Origin: Shewanella benthica | GTDB lineage: Bacteria > Pseudomonadota > Gammaproteobacteria > Enterobacterales > Shewanellaceae | NCBI GenBank assembly: GCA_023284085.1 | Contig: JAKVHY010000005.1 | Span: 124,001 to 188,000, forward strand | DNA: 64,000 bases | Reading direction: 5' to 3' | In this document: one piece after another, positions 28,846-37,305 of the stretch | Layout of the letters: the number at the start of each line of letters is the position of its first letter | How positions within the stretch are numbered: the stretch's first letter is position 1 | Notes under the pieces: generated by a model | The model's input: only the letters and a program-made list of their open reading frames with translations | Told to the model about the DNA's origin: nothing | Database searches by the model: none | Made by a program: the position numbers and the translations under genes

Positions 28846-29121
28846 TTACTGATTAACGCTATCTTTCAGTGTTTTGCCTGCTTTAAACTTAGGTACGGTT
28901 GCAGCTGGGATCTGGATCTCTTTACCCGTCTGTGGGTTACGACCAATACGTGCCGCTCGATTTGTAGTTTCAAAAGAACCAAAGCCAATAATAGAGATTT
29001 TATCACCGCTCTTCAGTGCTGCAGTGATTGTCTCTTCAAAAGATTTTAGTGCGCGTGCAGCTTCTGCTTTAGTCAGGTCCGCATTTTCAGCCATTTTTGC
29101 AACAAGTTCAGTCTTATTCAT
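28846..29121 (-). CDS. hup: HU-family DNA-binding protein
   Basis: A 91-residue nucleoid protein. The HU fold is clear: MNKTELVAKMAENADLTKAE helix pair, GDKISIIGFGSFE strand, and the DNA-binding arm with RIGRNPQTGKEIQIPAA. It binds and bends DNA without strong sequence preference. It is closer in length to the HU-alpha type than IHF. Single gene with its own terminator. Confidence 0.95.
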   Translation of the reverse strand: MNKTELVAKMAENADLTKAEAARALKSFEETITAALKSGDKISIIGFGSFETTNRAARIGRNPQTGKEIQIPAATVPKFKAGKTLKDSVNQ

Positions 29122-29367
29122 TTGAATCGTCTCTTCTTTCCGTAGATTTAATTAAGCTAACCACATTAGGTACTTAGTAATTGCTCTACGTAACATGCCA
29201 TAAGCTTAGCCATTTTTAAAGGGTTTTAGCGCCCTGAAATGGCGTTTCAGGTCAATTTTTGAGTAAATAATCATCAAAATGTGCTTGTTTGACGAATCAT
29301 CGAGCATTTAGTCTAGTGGTGGATCAGTTATCGGGTCCATTTTTGTCTTACTACAGCAAGCTTTTTC

Positions 29368-30165
29368 TTATTCATCGAGCAGTTGATAAAGAAGTCGCTT
29401 AACCAGTTGAGGTTCGAAGGGCTTGTCACAGAGGGCATTGACCCCAGCATGAGACACATTACTCAGATGTGTTTCGTTCGCTTCAGATGACACCATTAAG
29501 ATAGGAATATGGGATTGTTGGCTTTCATTGCGAATAAACTGGGTGAGGGCGAGTCCGTCTACACTTGGCATATTGTAATCTGTGATCACCAGATCAAACA
29601 TGTTCGACTTCATCAGTTCAATCGCTTCGGCACCATCGCTGGCTTCAGTGATCTGCCTTAGGCCTAAATTGTTTATGGTGCGTTTAATGATATTTCTCGC
29701 CATCAGGCTGTCGTCCACAAGCAATACCCTAAGGTTATGAACATCGAAATGGTTGAGATCGAGTTCATCATTACTGAGTAGATCTATGGTGGCGTTAAGC
29801 GCCTTACCTAAATGCTCAGAAGAGAAAGGCTTTGGTAATATCGATACTACACCGGATTGGCGATAAGCCTCCAGATGCTCACGACGGCATTCACTGGAGA
29901 CCAACATAAACTGTATATCTTGATATTTGTCATTGCCTTTGAGCTGCTTGAGCAGATCTAATGCCGTACCATCTTCGAAGTGCATGGCACTGGCAACAAG
30001 ATCCGGTTGATGTCTGTCTATGATAGTGAGGGCTTCATCTAAGGTCTTGGCAGTCTGAATGTGATTAATGCCCTCCTGATTCAAACTGTTACTGATTATT
30101 TTTCTTTGAGTATCAGAGGGCTCAACCAGCAGTATTGAAAGTTCACTTGGGAGTAGCATGCTCAT
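29368..30165 (-). CDS. Response regulator with two receiver domains, the first degenerate
   Basis: About 265 residues: receiver 1 (~10-125), linker, receiver 2 (~140-262), no output domain. In receiver 1 the acidic pair is EP (LLVEPSD) and the phosphoacceptor position is Ala (DLVASAMHFEDG), so it should not be phosphorylated; the KP motif remains. Receiver 2 is intact: LLVDDS, the Asp in ITDYNMP, and KPF. This resembles chemotaxis or stator-type double-receiver proteins. Start could be GTG 30171 or ATG 30165. No kinase is adjacent. Confidence 0.85.
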   Translation of the reverse strand: MSMLLPSELSILLVEPSDTQRKIISNSLNQEGINHIQTAKTLDEALTIIDRHQPDLVASAMHFEDGTALDLLKQLKGNDKYQDIQFMLVSSECRREHLEAYRQSGVVSILPKPFSSEHLGKALNATIDLLSNDELDLNHFDVHNLRVLLVDDSLMARNIIKRTINNLGLRQITEASDGAEAIELMKSNMFDLVITDYNMPSVDGLALTQFIRNESQQSHIPILMVSSEANETHLSNVSHAGVNALCDKPFEPQLVKRLLYQLLDE

Positions 30166-30240
30166 CGTCACGATTCTCGGAATATTGTTATCATTGTGTA
30201 GCGGCTAAATTACATCAAAGATCATGCATGATCAAACAGC

Positions 30241-30654
30241 TTATTCTTGCTTGATTGATTCTTCCGTTTGCAGGTAGGCCTGAGTGGATTTGGCCAGGGC
30301 AAGATAAATCTGGAATGACAAGAGTAGGCCGGCGATTATTGCTATAAGGGGGACGGGAATATCATGTCCATCAAGGATGACTTTGACATCTTGTGGCGAG
30401 ATTTGATAGGCGATAATGGCTGTGCCACCCAGTGCCGATAATCCCAGTGTCTGTATGCCTAGGTAAACTTTAAAGACAATGCTGGCCCAGTTAGTCCTTA
30501 GCACCAAACCTATGAGAACAGGGATAACCCCTAGAGAAAATAGATCCACGGCTTGGGTGTTGACGGCCCGAAAAAGGGCGACAAGGGCCAAGGCGAAATA
30601 TAGGAACATGAGTATAGATAAGCCTAAGGGTGGTTTTTTCATTGAATGTCTCAT
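30241..30654 (-). CDS. Small membrane protein, unknown
   Basis: A 137-residue protein with about four transmembrane helices (SILMFLYFALALVALF, DLFSLGVIPVLIGLVL, YLGIQTLGLSALGGTAIIAY, IAIIAGLLLSFQIYLAL). Acidic C-terminal tail. An ATG at 30642 is an alternative start. I do not recognise a family. No operon partner is evident. Confidence 0.6.
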   Translation of the reverse strand: MRHSMKKPPLGLSILMFLYFALALVALFRAVNTQAVDLFSLGVIPVLIGLVLRTNWASIVFKVYLGIQTLGLSALGGTAIIAYQISPQDVKVILDGHDIPVPLIAIIAGLLLSFQIYLALAKSTQAYLQTEESIKQE

Positions 30655-30880
30655 AGAACCTAAGTGATAGTTTATTTTGATGCTAGGAATTGCTGGCGAG
30701 TGTAGAAAAGTCCATCAGCGCTGTCAAAGGTATATCCCATTTTCTTTAAGGGGGTAATCGGCTGACACCTCTATTGATAGTTTTACCGACTCCCTCTTTC
30801 CTATCAGAGAATTTGTACTGTCTCGAGTCAGTATATTGGTTAGAATAGTCAAAAGCAGTAGATGAGAGTGAAGATAGCCA

Positions 30881-31390
30881 ATGACTGAAATAGAATTCTG
30901 GCAACTGGTAACGAGAGAGACACCCGCGCAAGACCAGATAAACCTTGCCGATAACCTTAAGAGTAAATTAGAACGACTATCTGACCAGGAATTGCTCGAA
31001 TTCGATAAAATATTCGGGCAGCAGATGCGCAGATCCTATTTTTGGTCTATTTGGGGGGCGGCTTATATTATTACTGGTTGTGATTCAGAATATGCTTTTG
31101 CCGAGTACCGATGCTTTCTAATCTCATTGGGTCAAGAATGGTTCGAAAAAGTGATCGCCAATCCCGATGAGATTGCCCTGTTAACTCAGTGGCCGGAGAA
31201 AGATGGTTATCCTTACCCGTTTTTGGATGAATATGATTTGATAGCCGGTCAGATCTTCGAAGATAGAACTGGCGAGGAACTTCCTTTTATCCCTTCCGGA
31301 AAAGCGACGCCACAAGGTAAAAAGTTCACGACTAAGAAAAAGCAGTTAAAACTTATTTATCCGCAATTGAGTCAAAGGTTTCCATTCTAA
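30881..31390 (+). CDS. DUF4240 domain protein
   Basis: A 169-residue soluble protein. The opening EFWQLV, the central WGAAYIITGCDSEYAFAEYRC, then FLISLGQEWFEKVIANPDEI fit the DUF4240 family, of unknown function and often found in defence or toxin-immunity contexts. No such partner is seen here. The last third is Lys-rich. A strong bidirectional terminator follows. Confidence 0.8.
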   Translation: MTEIEFWQLVTRETPAQDQINLADNLKSKLERLSDQELLEFDKIFGQQMRRSYFWSIWGAAYIITGCDSEYAFAEYRCFLISLGQEWFEKVIANPDEIALLTQWPEKDGYPYPFLDEYDLIAGQIFEDRTGEELPFIPSGKATPQGKKFTTKKKQLKLIYPQLSQRFPF

Positions 31391-31427
31391 ACTGGCTTTG
31401 TTTGCTGATTTTTAGAGAGGGGAACGT

Positions 31428-31455
31428 AAAAAAGCGAGGCTAACCTCGCTTTTTT
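31428..31455. terminator. Bidirectional intrinsic terminator
   Basis: AAAAAAGCGAGG (31428-31439) pairs with CCTCGCTTTTTT (31444-31455) around CTAA. It lies between convergent genes and has T runs on both strands. Confidence 0.9.
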
Positions 31456-31492
31456 TATTGAGTATCTATACCTAGTTGGTATTAGTGAAAAA

Positions 31493-31810
31493 TCACTTCT
31501 GCTCGTAACAGACCTCGGTGGCATTATCATATTCACGTCCATGTTCGTTACAGATATTACTCATAAACTTGTTTTCAGCCTTTTCCAAACCAGCGTCGAA
31601 ATCTTGTTGCTGGTTATCAATCATAGCTTCATCTGACCTATCTTGCTGCACTGACAAGAGTTCCATATGTTGATTGACCGCGGCCTGTTCCGAAGGCGTA
31701 AAGCCATTGGCGGATGCTTGACCTGTGATCATAGCGCCTATGATAAAGACTGAAAGTAGGGCGATTTTACCAGAGAAGCTGACTTTAGTTTTCGTGATTG
31801 CATGGCTCAT
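31493..31810 (-). CDS. Small secreted protein with C-x13-C
   Basis: A 105-residue exported protein. The signal peptide core is ALLSVFIIGAMITGQASA. The mature part is acidic and Gln-rich, ending in a two-cysteine module with 13 residues between cysteines (NICNEHGREYDNATEVCYE). The next minus-strand gene has the same spacing. Function unknown; periplasmic disulfide likely. Confidence 0.7.
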   Translation of the reverse strand: MSHAITKTKVSFSGKIALLSVFIIGAMITGQASANGFTPSEQAAVNQHMELLSVQQDRSDEAMIDNQQQDFDAGLEKAENKFMSNICNEHGREYDNATEVCYEQK

Positions 31811-32190
31811 AAAATGTCTCCAAAATGTATTGTGACCAGATAAGGAAGCGTTTGCTCTTAGTCGACATCTGTCTTAAATTGTCGATGAAGAGGTGTCATC
31901 CTCTGGTATTAAGCTTGTTCTTTCGAAACCTTGTCTCAAAAGAGTGCTAGTGCTCGTTAACTTATTCAGTATGTTAAACGGTAAACCATGAACCTAAGCT
32001 GAATGAAAAGTGAGCGGTTTGATTTAGAGTGAGATGCCTGATTCAGAGTCGGTAATAGCTATTTTGAAGACGTTGGCTCGGGAGCTGTAAGGAAGGCGAG
32101 GCGTAGATTGCCTCGCTTCAGTTTTCTACACTTATTTCGACAGTATGAGCAAGTGTCATTCCACTTGCATATGTGGATTCGTTATACGGA
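31811..32190. other. Intergenic region, nothing identified
   Basis: About 380 bases between two small secreted-protein genes of the same orientation. Likely contains the promoter of the downstream gene. No coding frame or clear hairpin was found. Confidence 0.5.
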
Positions 32191-32472
32191 TTATAGTGAG
32201 GTACAGATCTCTTCACCGGTATCCATGTCGATAGAGTATTCGGTACAGATTGGCTGTAGCATTTCGAGGTTTTCTTGGTCGAGTTGCTGATCTATCCTGT
32301 CTAATTGGGCTTCTGCACTCATGTCATCGGCGATGGCCTGATACTGGCTAAGCACTTCGTCGGCCGTAGCCTTCGTCTCATCTATCTCTAAACTAGATAG
32401 GTCGGTAGCACTCACTAAAGAAGATGCGGTGAGAAGAGAGAACATTAATATATTTTTTAGTGAAAAAGTCAT
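32191..32472 (-). CDS. Small secreted protein with C-x13-C (paralogue-like)
   Basis: Signal peptide MTFSLKNILMFSLLTASSLVSA from the ATG at 32472; ATGs at 32517 and 32490 are alternatives with no better ribosome binding site. The mature part is acidic, with the C-terminal module PICTEYSIDMDTGEEICTS, two cysteines 13 residues apart. This matches the module at 31493, which suggests the two genes are distant paralogues. Function unknown. Confidence 0.65.
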   Translation of the reverse strand: MTFSLKNILMFSLLTASSLVSATDLSSLEIDETKATADEVLSQYQAIADDMSAEAQLDRIDQQLDQENLEMLQPICTEYSIDMDTGEEICTSL

Positions 32473-32552
32473 AGTTATACTCATACTCATAGTGCTTGGA
32501 TAGATATTGTGTTGCATATTATCATCGCCAACTTGAATATCTGCTGAACTGA

Positions 32553-32568
32553 TATACCAATTGGTATA
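32553..32568. repeat. Abutted termini palindrome TATACCAATTGGTATA
   Basis: A perfect 16-bp palindrome made of the same TATACCAA end found on the miniature elements of this window. Similar head-to-head ends lie at 31468-31482 and 36976-36995. Probably a relic of an element. Confidence 0.6.
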
Positions 32569-32608
32569 AAGGTGTGGTCACTCAGGTTTATAGGCTAAAA
32601 AGCAGTGC

Positions 32609-32914
32609 TTATTCTCTTTTCATTGTTTCACATTGAAACCCCTGTCGGCTGGAGTCGAAGCGGCACCTTAGCCCGCATTCCCAGGGGGCGTTATCAAACT
32701 TGACCGACGTCTCTAATGCGTGTTCACGGCAGGCCTCATAGTTGATGAAGTCATCTTGCTTCTTGTATCGACCCGAATTGTAGCCATTGGTATATACGAA
32801 AGAGGACCATGTTTCAGGTGAGTGGCTCTTTTCTGAGCTACTGATAAGATAGAGGCTAGTACCAAGAGCGATGAAAATCAGAGTAACAAGAATAATTGCG
32901 GGGGCATTTTTCAT
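32609..32914 (-). CDS. Small membrane-anchored protein, unknown
   Basis: A 101-residue protein with one N-terminal transmembrane helix (AIILVTLIFIALGTSLYLI) and a soluble domain with four cysteines (EACREH, PWECGLRCRF, FQCETM). The domain is probably periplasmic and disulfide-bonded. No recognised family. Confidence 0.6.
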   Translation of the reverse strand: MKNAPAIILVTLIFIALGTSLYLISSSEKSHSPETWSSFVYTNGYNSGRYKKQDDFINYEACREHALETSVKFDNAPWECGLRCRFDSSRQGFQCETMKRE

Positions 32915-33141
32915 TTTATGTCAGGATTTTTTAGCATTGAGTGACGCTATTCTATTTATCAATGATAACTTTTGATACAGTTTTATCTCATTATTATGTA
33001 ATTAAATCTAGTGTGTTACGGTCTAATATAAATGGCGTACGATACAAGTGAATAGTCACTAATTGTTTTGCATTAAGCTCATATTCAGGTTAGATTTTGT
33101 ACGCTAAATGCCATAGAGAACACTTAGCCCAGGAGGCTGAT

Positions 33142-33678
33142 ATGAAGTTAACCCATCTATTACTAGCAGGAACTATGGTTTCTGGCGCGATGCTTTCTGG
33201 TTGCGCGGTTGCCGATGATGTGGCTGAAAATCCAGTGACAGAGCAAGGTGTGGTCAAGATAACTTGGCAAGACCCTAAGAGTTTTCGTGATGTCAAAGCG
33301 GTGAGCGATATTCAGTCGCGTTATGAGGCCCGTACGTTTGAAACATTAACCAAGGGTCTAGATAAAGAGGCACGAAAAATTCTCAAGCCTGAACAAAAAC
33401 TTGAGTTGATCGTGACAGACTTAGATCTTGCCGGCGATGTCAGGCCGACATTCGGTGCGACCATGAATGATATTCGCTTAGTCAAAGATATCTATCCGCC
33501 TCGTATTACCTTTAGCTATTCTGTACTCGAGGGCGATAAGGTGGTCATGGTAGGTAACGAGAAGCTGACCGATATGGGCTTCATGCATAACATAGGTCGC
33601 GTGAACGATAAGCCATTAAGATATGAGAACAAGTTACTTGCCGACTGGATGAAGAAGACGGTTGAGCCTAAAATTTAA
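33142..33678 (+). CDS. DUF3016 lipoprotein
   Basis: A 178-residue exported protein. AGGAGG precedes the ATG at 33142; the signal ends in a lipobox (MLSGC). The DUF3016 core is visible: VKITWQDPKSFRDV, LIVTDLDLAGDVRP, MNDIRLVKDIYPPRITFSY and LTDMGFMHN. Function unknown. An upstream ATG at 33097 would put the ribosome binding site inside the gene and is rejected. Confidence 0.85.
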   Translation: MKLTHLLLAGTMVSGAMLSGCAVADDVAENPVTEQGVVKITWQDPKSFRDVKAVSDIQSRYEARTFETLTKGLDKEARKILKPEQKLELIVTDLDLAGDVRPTFGATMNDIRLVKDIYPPRITFSYSVLEGDKVVMVGNEKLTDMGFMHNIGRVNDKPLRYENKLLADWMKKTVEPKI

Positions 33679-33702
33679 GTTTTAGTTTGATGTGATAAAT
33701 GC

Positions 33703-33742
33703 AAAAAGGCTAAATGAGCGAATCGCTTATTTAGCCTTTTTT
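33703..33742. terminator. Terminator between DUF3016 gene and its convergent neighbour
   Basis: GGCTAAATGAGCG and CGCTTATTTAGCC pair with one G-U, flanked by A and T runs on opposite sides. It can work in both directions. Confidence 0.88.
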
Positions 33743-33765
33743 GTGTCGTCTTCAGAGTTGACAGA

Positions 33766-34077
33766 TTATTTTGATTGCTCTTTCAATGCCTGTAATGTCT
33801 GAATCAATACGCCTAACTTGCGTACAAACTTCTCTAATGCAGCAGGCATATTTTCGCTATCAGTCGGTAGCGCTTCGAGTTCATCGGCAAGCTCCTGGAC
33901 ATAGGGCTTAAAGCGATTGCTGTTGGTGGTGAAGCCTTCAGTCTGAGTGAAGATCCTATTGAACTTAGCATGACCCGCTTTTTTTAACTCATCGAGCTTG
34001 CCATCTGCATCGATGGATTTACGATAGGCCGATTGTAAGTTTTGTTTCAATTGTTCAATAACACGTGTATGTGGCAC
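33766..34077 (-). CDS. Small helical protein, unknown
   Basis: A 103-residue soluble protein predicted to be almost entirely alpha-helical, with heptad-like hydrophobic spacing (VIEQLKQNLQSAYRKSI; LEKFVRKLGVLIQTLQALKE). No signal peptide. No family recognised. Divergent from the TraB/GumN gene. Confidence 0.6.
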   Translation of the reverse strand: MPHTRVIEQLKQNLQSAYRKSIDADGKLDELKKAGHAKFNRIFTQTEGFTTNSNRFKPYVQELADELEALPTDSENMPAALEKFVRKLGVLIQTLQALKEQSK

Positions 34078-34133
34078 AAAAGCCTCTCATTGCATAAACT
34101 TTTAAATTATAGAGATTATAAGGGGCTAATCAG

Positions 34134-35015
34134 ATGGCAACAAGTCGGCATAGGTTATTACTCGGTGTTGTATGGCTCGCTTTCTCGGGTTTTATCGCAT
34201 CGACCCAGGCTGCAGTAGAAGATAGGCCTCCCTTTTTTAAGATCGATTATCAAGGTCAGACAGCCTATCTACTCGGTTCCATTCATGTGGGTCGGGCTGA
34301 TTTCTATCCTATGGCACCGCTGATCGAAGCTAAATTTGAGTCGGCAGGCTCTTTAGTTGTCGAGGCCGATGCGGGCAGTGCCGACATCATGGCCTTGATA
34401 AGAAAATATGGCTTGAATAAGCTTCCCATAGACGTTGAAACTAAGACTGTACTCGATACCTACTGTAAGCCAAGAGGCAGTGTGTGTGCTGCTCTGAGTG
34501 GATTCGCGCCTTGGCTGCAGTCGATGCAACTGGGAATGAATCGGTTCGAGGAGCTAGGTTACAGTGCAGGTTATGGTGTAGATCAGAGGTTTATTGCTAA
34601 CAATCAAGGCCGCCCCTTGTTAGAACTAGAGAGTACCGAGTTCCAGTTTCAGTTACTCTCCTCCTTCGATGAGGAGTCTCAGTGGGCCATGGTGAGAGAA
34701 GCTATAGAGTCACCGGATGAAGATATGCATGGCCTGGTTACGGCATGGAGAACAGGAGATGCGGCACATATCGCCGAGCTTATGGAGGGGCAGATGTCAG
34801 ATGAGGAGGATATCTTTATGTTGGACAAATTGCTCTGGCAACGAAACATAGATATGGCAGCGAGAATTCGTGAGCTAATGCAAGAGCCTGACACTCAGCA
34901 ACCGCTATTTATCATTATCGGTGCCGGCCACCTTGTTGGCGATAGAAGTATTCCCATGGAGATGACTCAGCACGGTGCTAAGGTGAAAAGCTGTTGGCTG
35001 CAGGCGTGTGATTGA
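34134..35015 (+). CDS. TraB/GumN family protein
   Basis: A 293-residue exported protein with a signal peptide ending near STQAA. The TraB/GumN (TIKI-like) pattern is present: YLLGSIHVG near the N-terminus, SLVVEAD, and IIGAGHLVGD near the C-terminus with conserved Gly-His. Members are proposed metal-dependent peptidases; activity in bacteria is mostly unproven. AAGGGG precedes the ATG. Next gene, cheD, is 176 bases away and probably separate. Confidence 0.85.
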   Translation: MATSRHRLLLGVVWLAFSGFIASTQAAVEDRPPFFKIDYQGQTAYLLGSIHVGRADFYPMAPLIEAKFESAGSLVVEADAGSADIMALIRKYGLNKLPIDVETKTVLDTYCKPRGSVCAALSGFAPWLQSMQLGMNRFEELGYSAGYGVDQRFIANNQGRPLLELESTEFQFQLLSSFDEESQWAMVREAIESPDEDMHGLVTAWRTGDAAHIAELMEGQMSDEEDIFMLDKLLWQRNIDMAARIRELMQEPDTQQPLFIIIGAGHLVGDRSIPMEMTQHGAKVKSCWLQACD

Positions 35016-35191
35016 TACCAATTAATCCCAGAGTTAATGTTAATCACCAACTCAATAGGATTAAATAATGATTAAGTATTAGGGTTAGCCTGCATTTGCC
35101 TGACTATACTTTGGACTCATATTGGTACTCAAAACAATACTCGCATCTTAGATAGAGTTTGAGTTGGTTAAATTAACAGCAAGGAGGCTGA

Positions 35192-35818
35192 ATGCAAGCT
35201 GTCGCAATTCCTCCCCCCCGAATGGGTTTCGAGGAGATCCCCAGAAACTGGGATAGGAAGCATAACAAGGTCATAGCCAGAGTCGACCCCGGCGCTTTCT
35301 ATATATCCTCCCATGACGAATATATCTTCACCCGTTTGGGTTCCTGCGTTGCCGCCTGTATCTGGGACCCCTTATTGGGGATCGGGGGCTTGAATCACTT
35401 CCTCTTGCCCGAGAAGGAACTTCATGAAGACTGGCATCAACTGACAAGTTATTCGTGTCGCTATGGAAACTTGGCCATGGAACAATTGATCAATGGCATC
35501 TTGACCTCTGGTGGTCAACGACAAAGATTGAAGGCAAAAGTGTTTGGTGGGGCGCAGATAACTAAGATGTCAGTGCTCAATGTCGGTCAATCTAACATAG
35601 AGTTTGTGAAGGAATATCTGAAACTCGAGGGGATCCCTATAGAGTCGGAGGACTTGGGCGGTCCCTGGCCGCGTAAGGTGCTGTTTCACCCTAATAGCGG
35701 TAAAGTCTTGTTGAAACGTATGTCACCTGCGCGCATAGGTCAGATGATGACCGAAGAGAAGGTCTATCTTAATAATATCGTCAAAAAGCAAGAGGATAAC
35801 CAGATCGAGCTCTTTTGA
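35192..35818 (+). CDS. cheD: Chemoreceptor glutamine deamidase CheD
   Basis: A 208-residue CheD that deamidates receptor glutamines and can bind CheC-type phosphatases. Catalytic Cys52 (LGSCVAACIWD) and His69 (NHFLLP) are in place, plus KVFGGAQI and GPWPRKVLFHPNSGKV. AAGGAGG precedes the ATG. It is not in a chemotaxis operon here; a CheC-like domain protein is encoded at 48160, 12 kb away. Confidence 0.92.
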   Translation: MQAVAIPPPRMGFEEIPRNWDRKHNKVIARVDPGAFYISSHDEYIFTRLGSCVAACIWDPLLGIGGLNHFLLPEKELHEDWHQLTSYSCRYGNLAMEQLINGILTSGGQRQRLKAKVFGGAQITKMSVLNVGQSNIEFVKEYLKLEGIPIESEDLGGPWPRKVLFHPNSGKVLLKRMSPARIGQMMTEEKVYLNNIVKKQEDNQIELF

Positions 35819-36084
35819 AACCAGGTTTATTTTAGTGTCAGGACATTACTTTTGGCGATTTATATAGATGGATTTTAATCAAAACTCAGTCCAAATGTCG
35901 ATCAAAATATGGCGATATCTGTTTTACACTTTTAACCATGGAGATATAGCTATTCTCATCGAAGCCTGTCGCCTTGTGTACGCTCAAAACCTATTTGAAA
36001 TAGATTAATTCAGTTTGAATTTAGCGTATTTGGCGCACTTTAAGGTATACTCGCCGGCTTGAGAGCTGTTTGGTGAGATAAAAT

Positions 36085-36969
36085 TTGAAAGGTTCGGTTA
36101 ACGTGGAAAATGATTATTCTATTGAATTGAAGGCGATGCCTTCTCTGTTTTCCCTCTATCGTAAGATCTTCTTCGGGCGTAAGCCTGGGTGGAATGAGCA
36201 GCCTTTGCCACGGATCTACGTTTCAGCCTCTAATGTCAGCTTATCGCAGGATAAAGTGGCTCAATACTCATCGGTATGTGGCTTCGACTTCGACGGCAAG
36301 ACACTGCCCATGACTTACATGTATGTCATGGCATTTCGTCTGCATGCGGTTATCTTTACTCATGATGGCATCACGTTCCCACTGCTAGGCATGATTCATC
36401 TTAAGAACAGTATTTCTCAATACAGAATGTTAAATATCGATGAAAAATTTGATATTGAGTGTGCCTTAACGAGTAGCACAGTGACGGATTCAGGCTTAGA
36501 ATTCGATTTAGTCTCGAAAGCTTTTGTCGATGGTGAATTGGTTTGGGAGTCATTGTCTACTTACCTCTATCGTATCGAGAATGGTAAGCGCCGTATTCGC
36601 CCACCTAAGGCTAATGCCATGGCTTGGGAGTCACCCGAGGCCTGGAGTTTAGCCGATGATTTAGGTCGCCGTTATGCGAAGGCATCGGGAGACTATAATC
36701 TTATTCATCTTCACCCCGTGCTCTCGAAACGTTTTGGTTTCGACCGTGTGTTAGCCCACGGTATGTGGTCTAAGGCTCGCTGCATCGCCCAGATGATGCC
36801 GCAAATTGGCGAGCGTCCCTGCAAGGTGGAAGTTGCATTTAAGCTGCCACTGTTAATGCCTGCCGATGTGACCTTCGATTCCGAGGCCAATGAAGATGAT
36901 TTAGTCTTTGAACTCAGAGATAAACGGGGTCGTCGCCCACATCTCTCGGGAAAAATCAGCTTCCTGTGA
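36085..36969 (+). CDS. MaoC-like dehydratase
   Basis: A 294-residue protein with a C-terminal hot-dog hydratase domain. The motif YAKASGDYNLIHLHP contains the hydratase Asp and His pair, and AHGMWSKA follows. The N-terminal half may be a second degenerate hot-dog domain. Members hydrate enoyl-CoA or similar thioesters. Start is TTG at 36085 with GGTGAG upstream; GTG at 36103 is an alternative. Confidence 0.85.
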   Translation: MKGSVNVENDYSIELKAMPSLFSLYRKIFFGRKPGWNEQPLPRIYVSASNVSLSQDKVAQYSSVCGFDFDGKTLPMTYMYVMAFRLHAVIFTHDGITFPLLGMIHLKNSISQYRMLNIDEKFDIECALTSSTVTDSGLEFDLVSKAFVDGELVWESLSTYLYRIENGKRRIRPPKANAMAWESPEAWSLADDLGRRYAKASGDYNLIHLHPVLSKRFGFDRVLAHGMWSKARCIAQMMPQIGERPCKVEVAFKLPLLMPADVTFDSEANEDDLVFELRDKRGRRPHLSGKISFL

Positions 36970-37012
36970 TAGAAAATACCTATGTTAATTGGTATTAGTA
37001 TGACTCGAATAG

Positions 37013-37037
37013 AAAAGGCGCCATTGGCGCCTTTTTT
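37013..37037 (+). terminator. Terminator of the MaoC-like gene
   Basis: GGCGCC (37017-37022), ATT and GGCGCC (37026-37031) with A before and a T run after. Classic intrinsic terminator. Confidence 0.9.
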
Positions 37038-37305
37038 GTTTTTTAGCATTGGAGATTAAGGAATACTATGCCGGTTGCTGCTTGTCTAACGCTAGCCGGC
37101 TCGATGCCTGGGCCGCTTCAATTCTGCTAGCTTTATTCTACTAGATTACTATTTATTGATTTAGATTCAAAAAAGCTTAAATAAGCTTCACTAATCCCAC
37201 TTTGGCTATTTAGCCTATGTCATAGATCGCCTATATTCTTGGCCGTTATCCTACACACTTTTACTCAACTAAAATCAATTCATCTCTTAAGAAGAGGAGC
37301 AAATA

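Noticed and set aside
35015..35130. Third miniature element after the TraB/GumN gene
   Set aside because: ATACCAATT and ATTGGTAC ends are present, but the internal sequence does not match copies A or B.
37066..37128. Possible 20-codon leader peptide before fhs
   Set aside because: It has an ATG and a purine-rich sequence, but no attenuator hairpin or biased codon run; likely chance.
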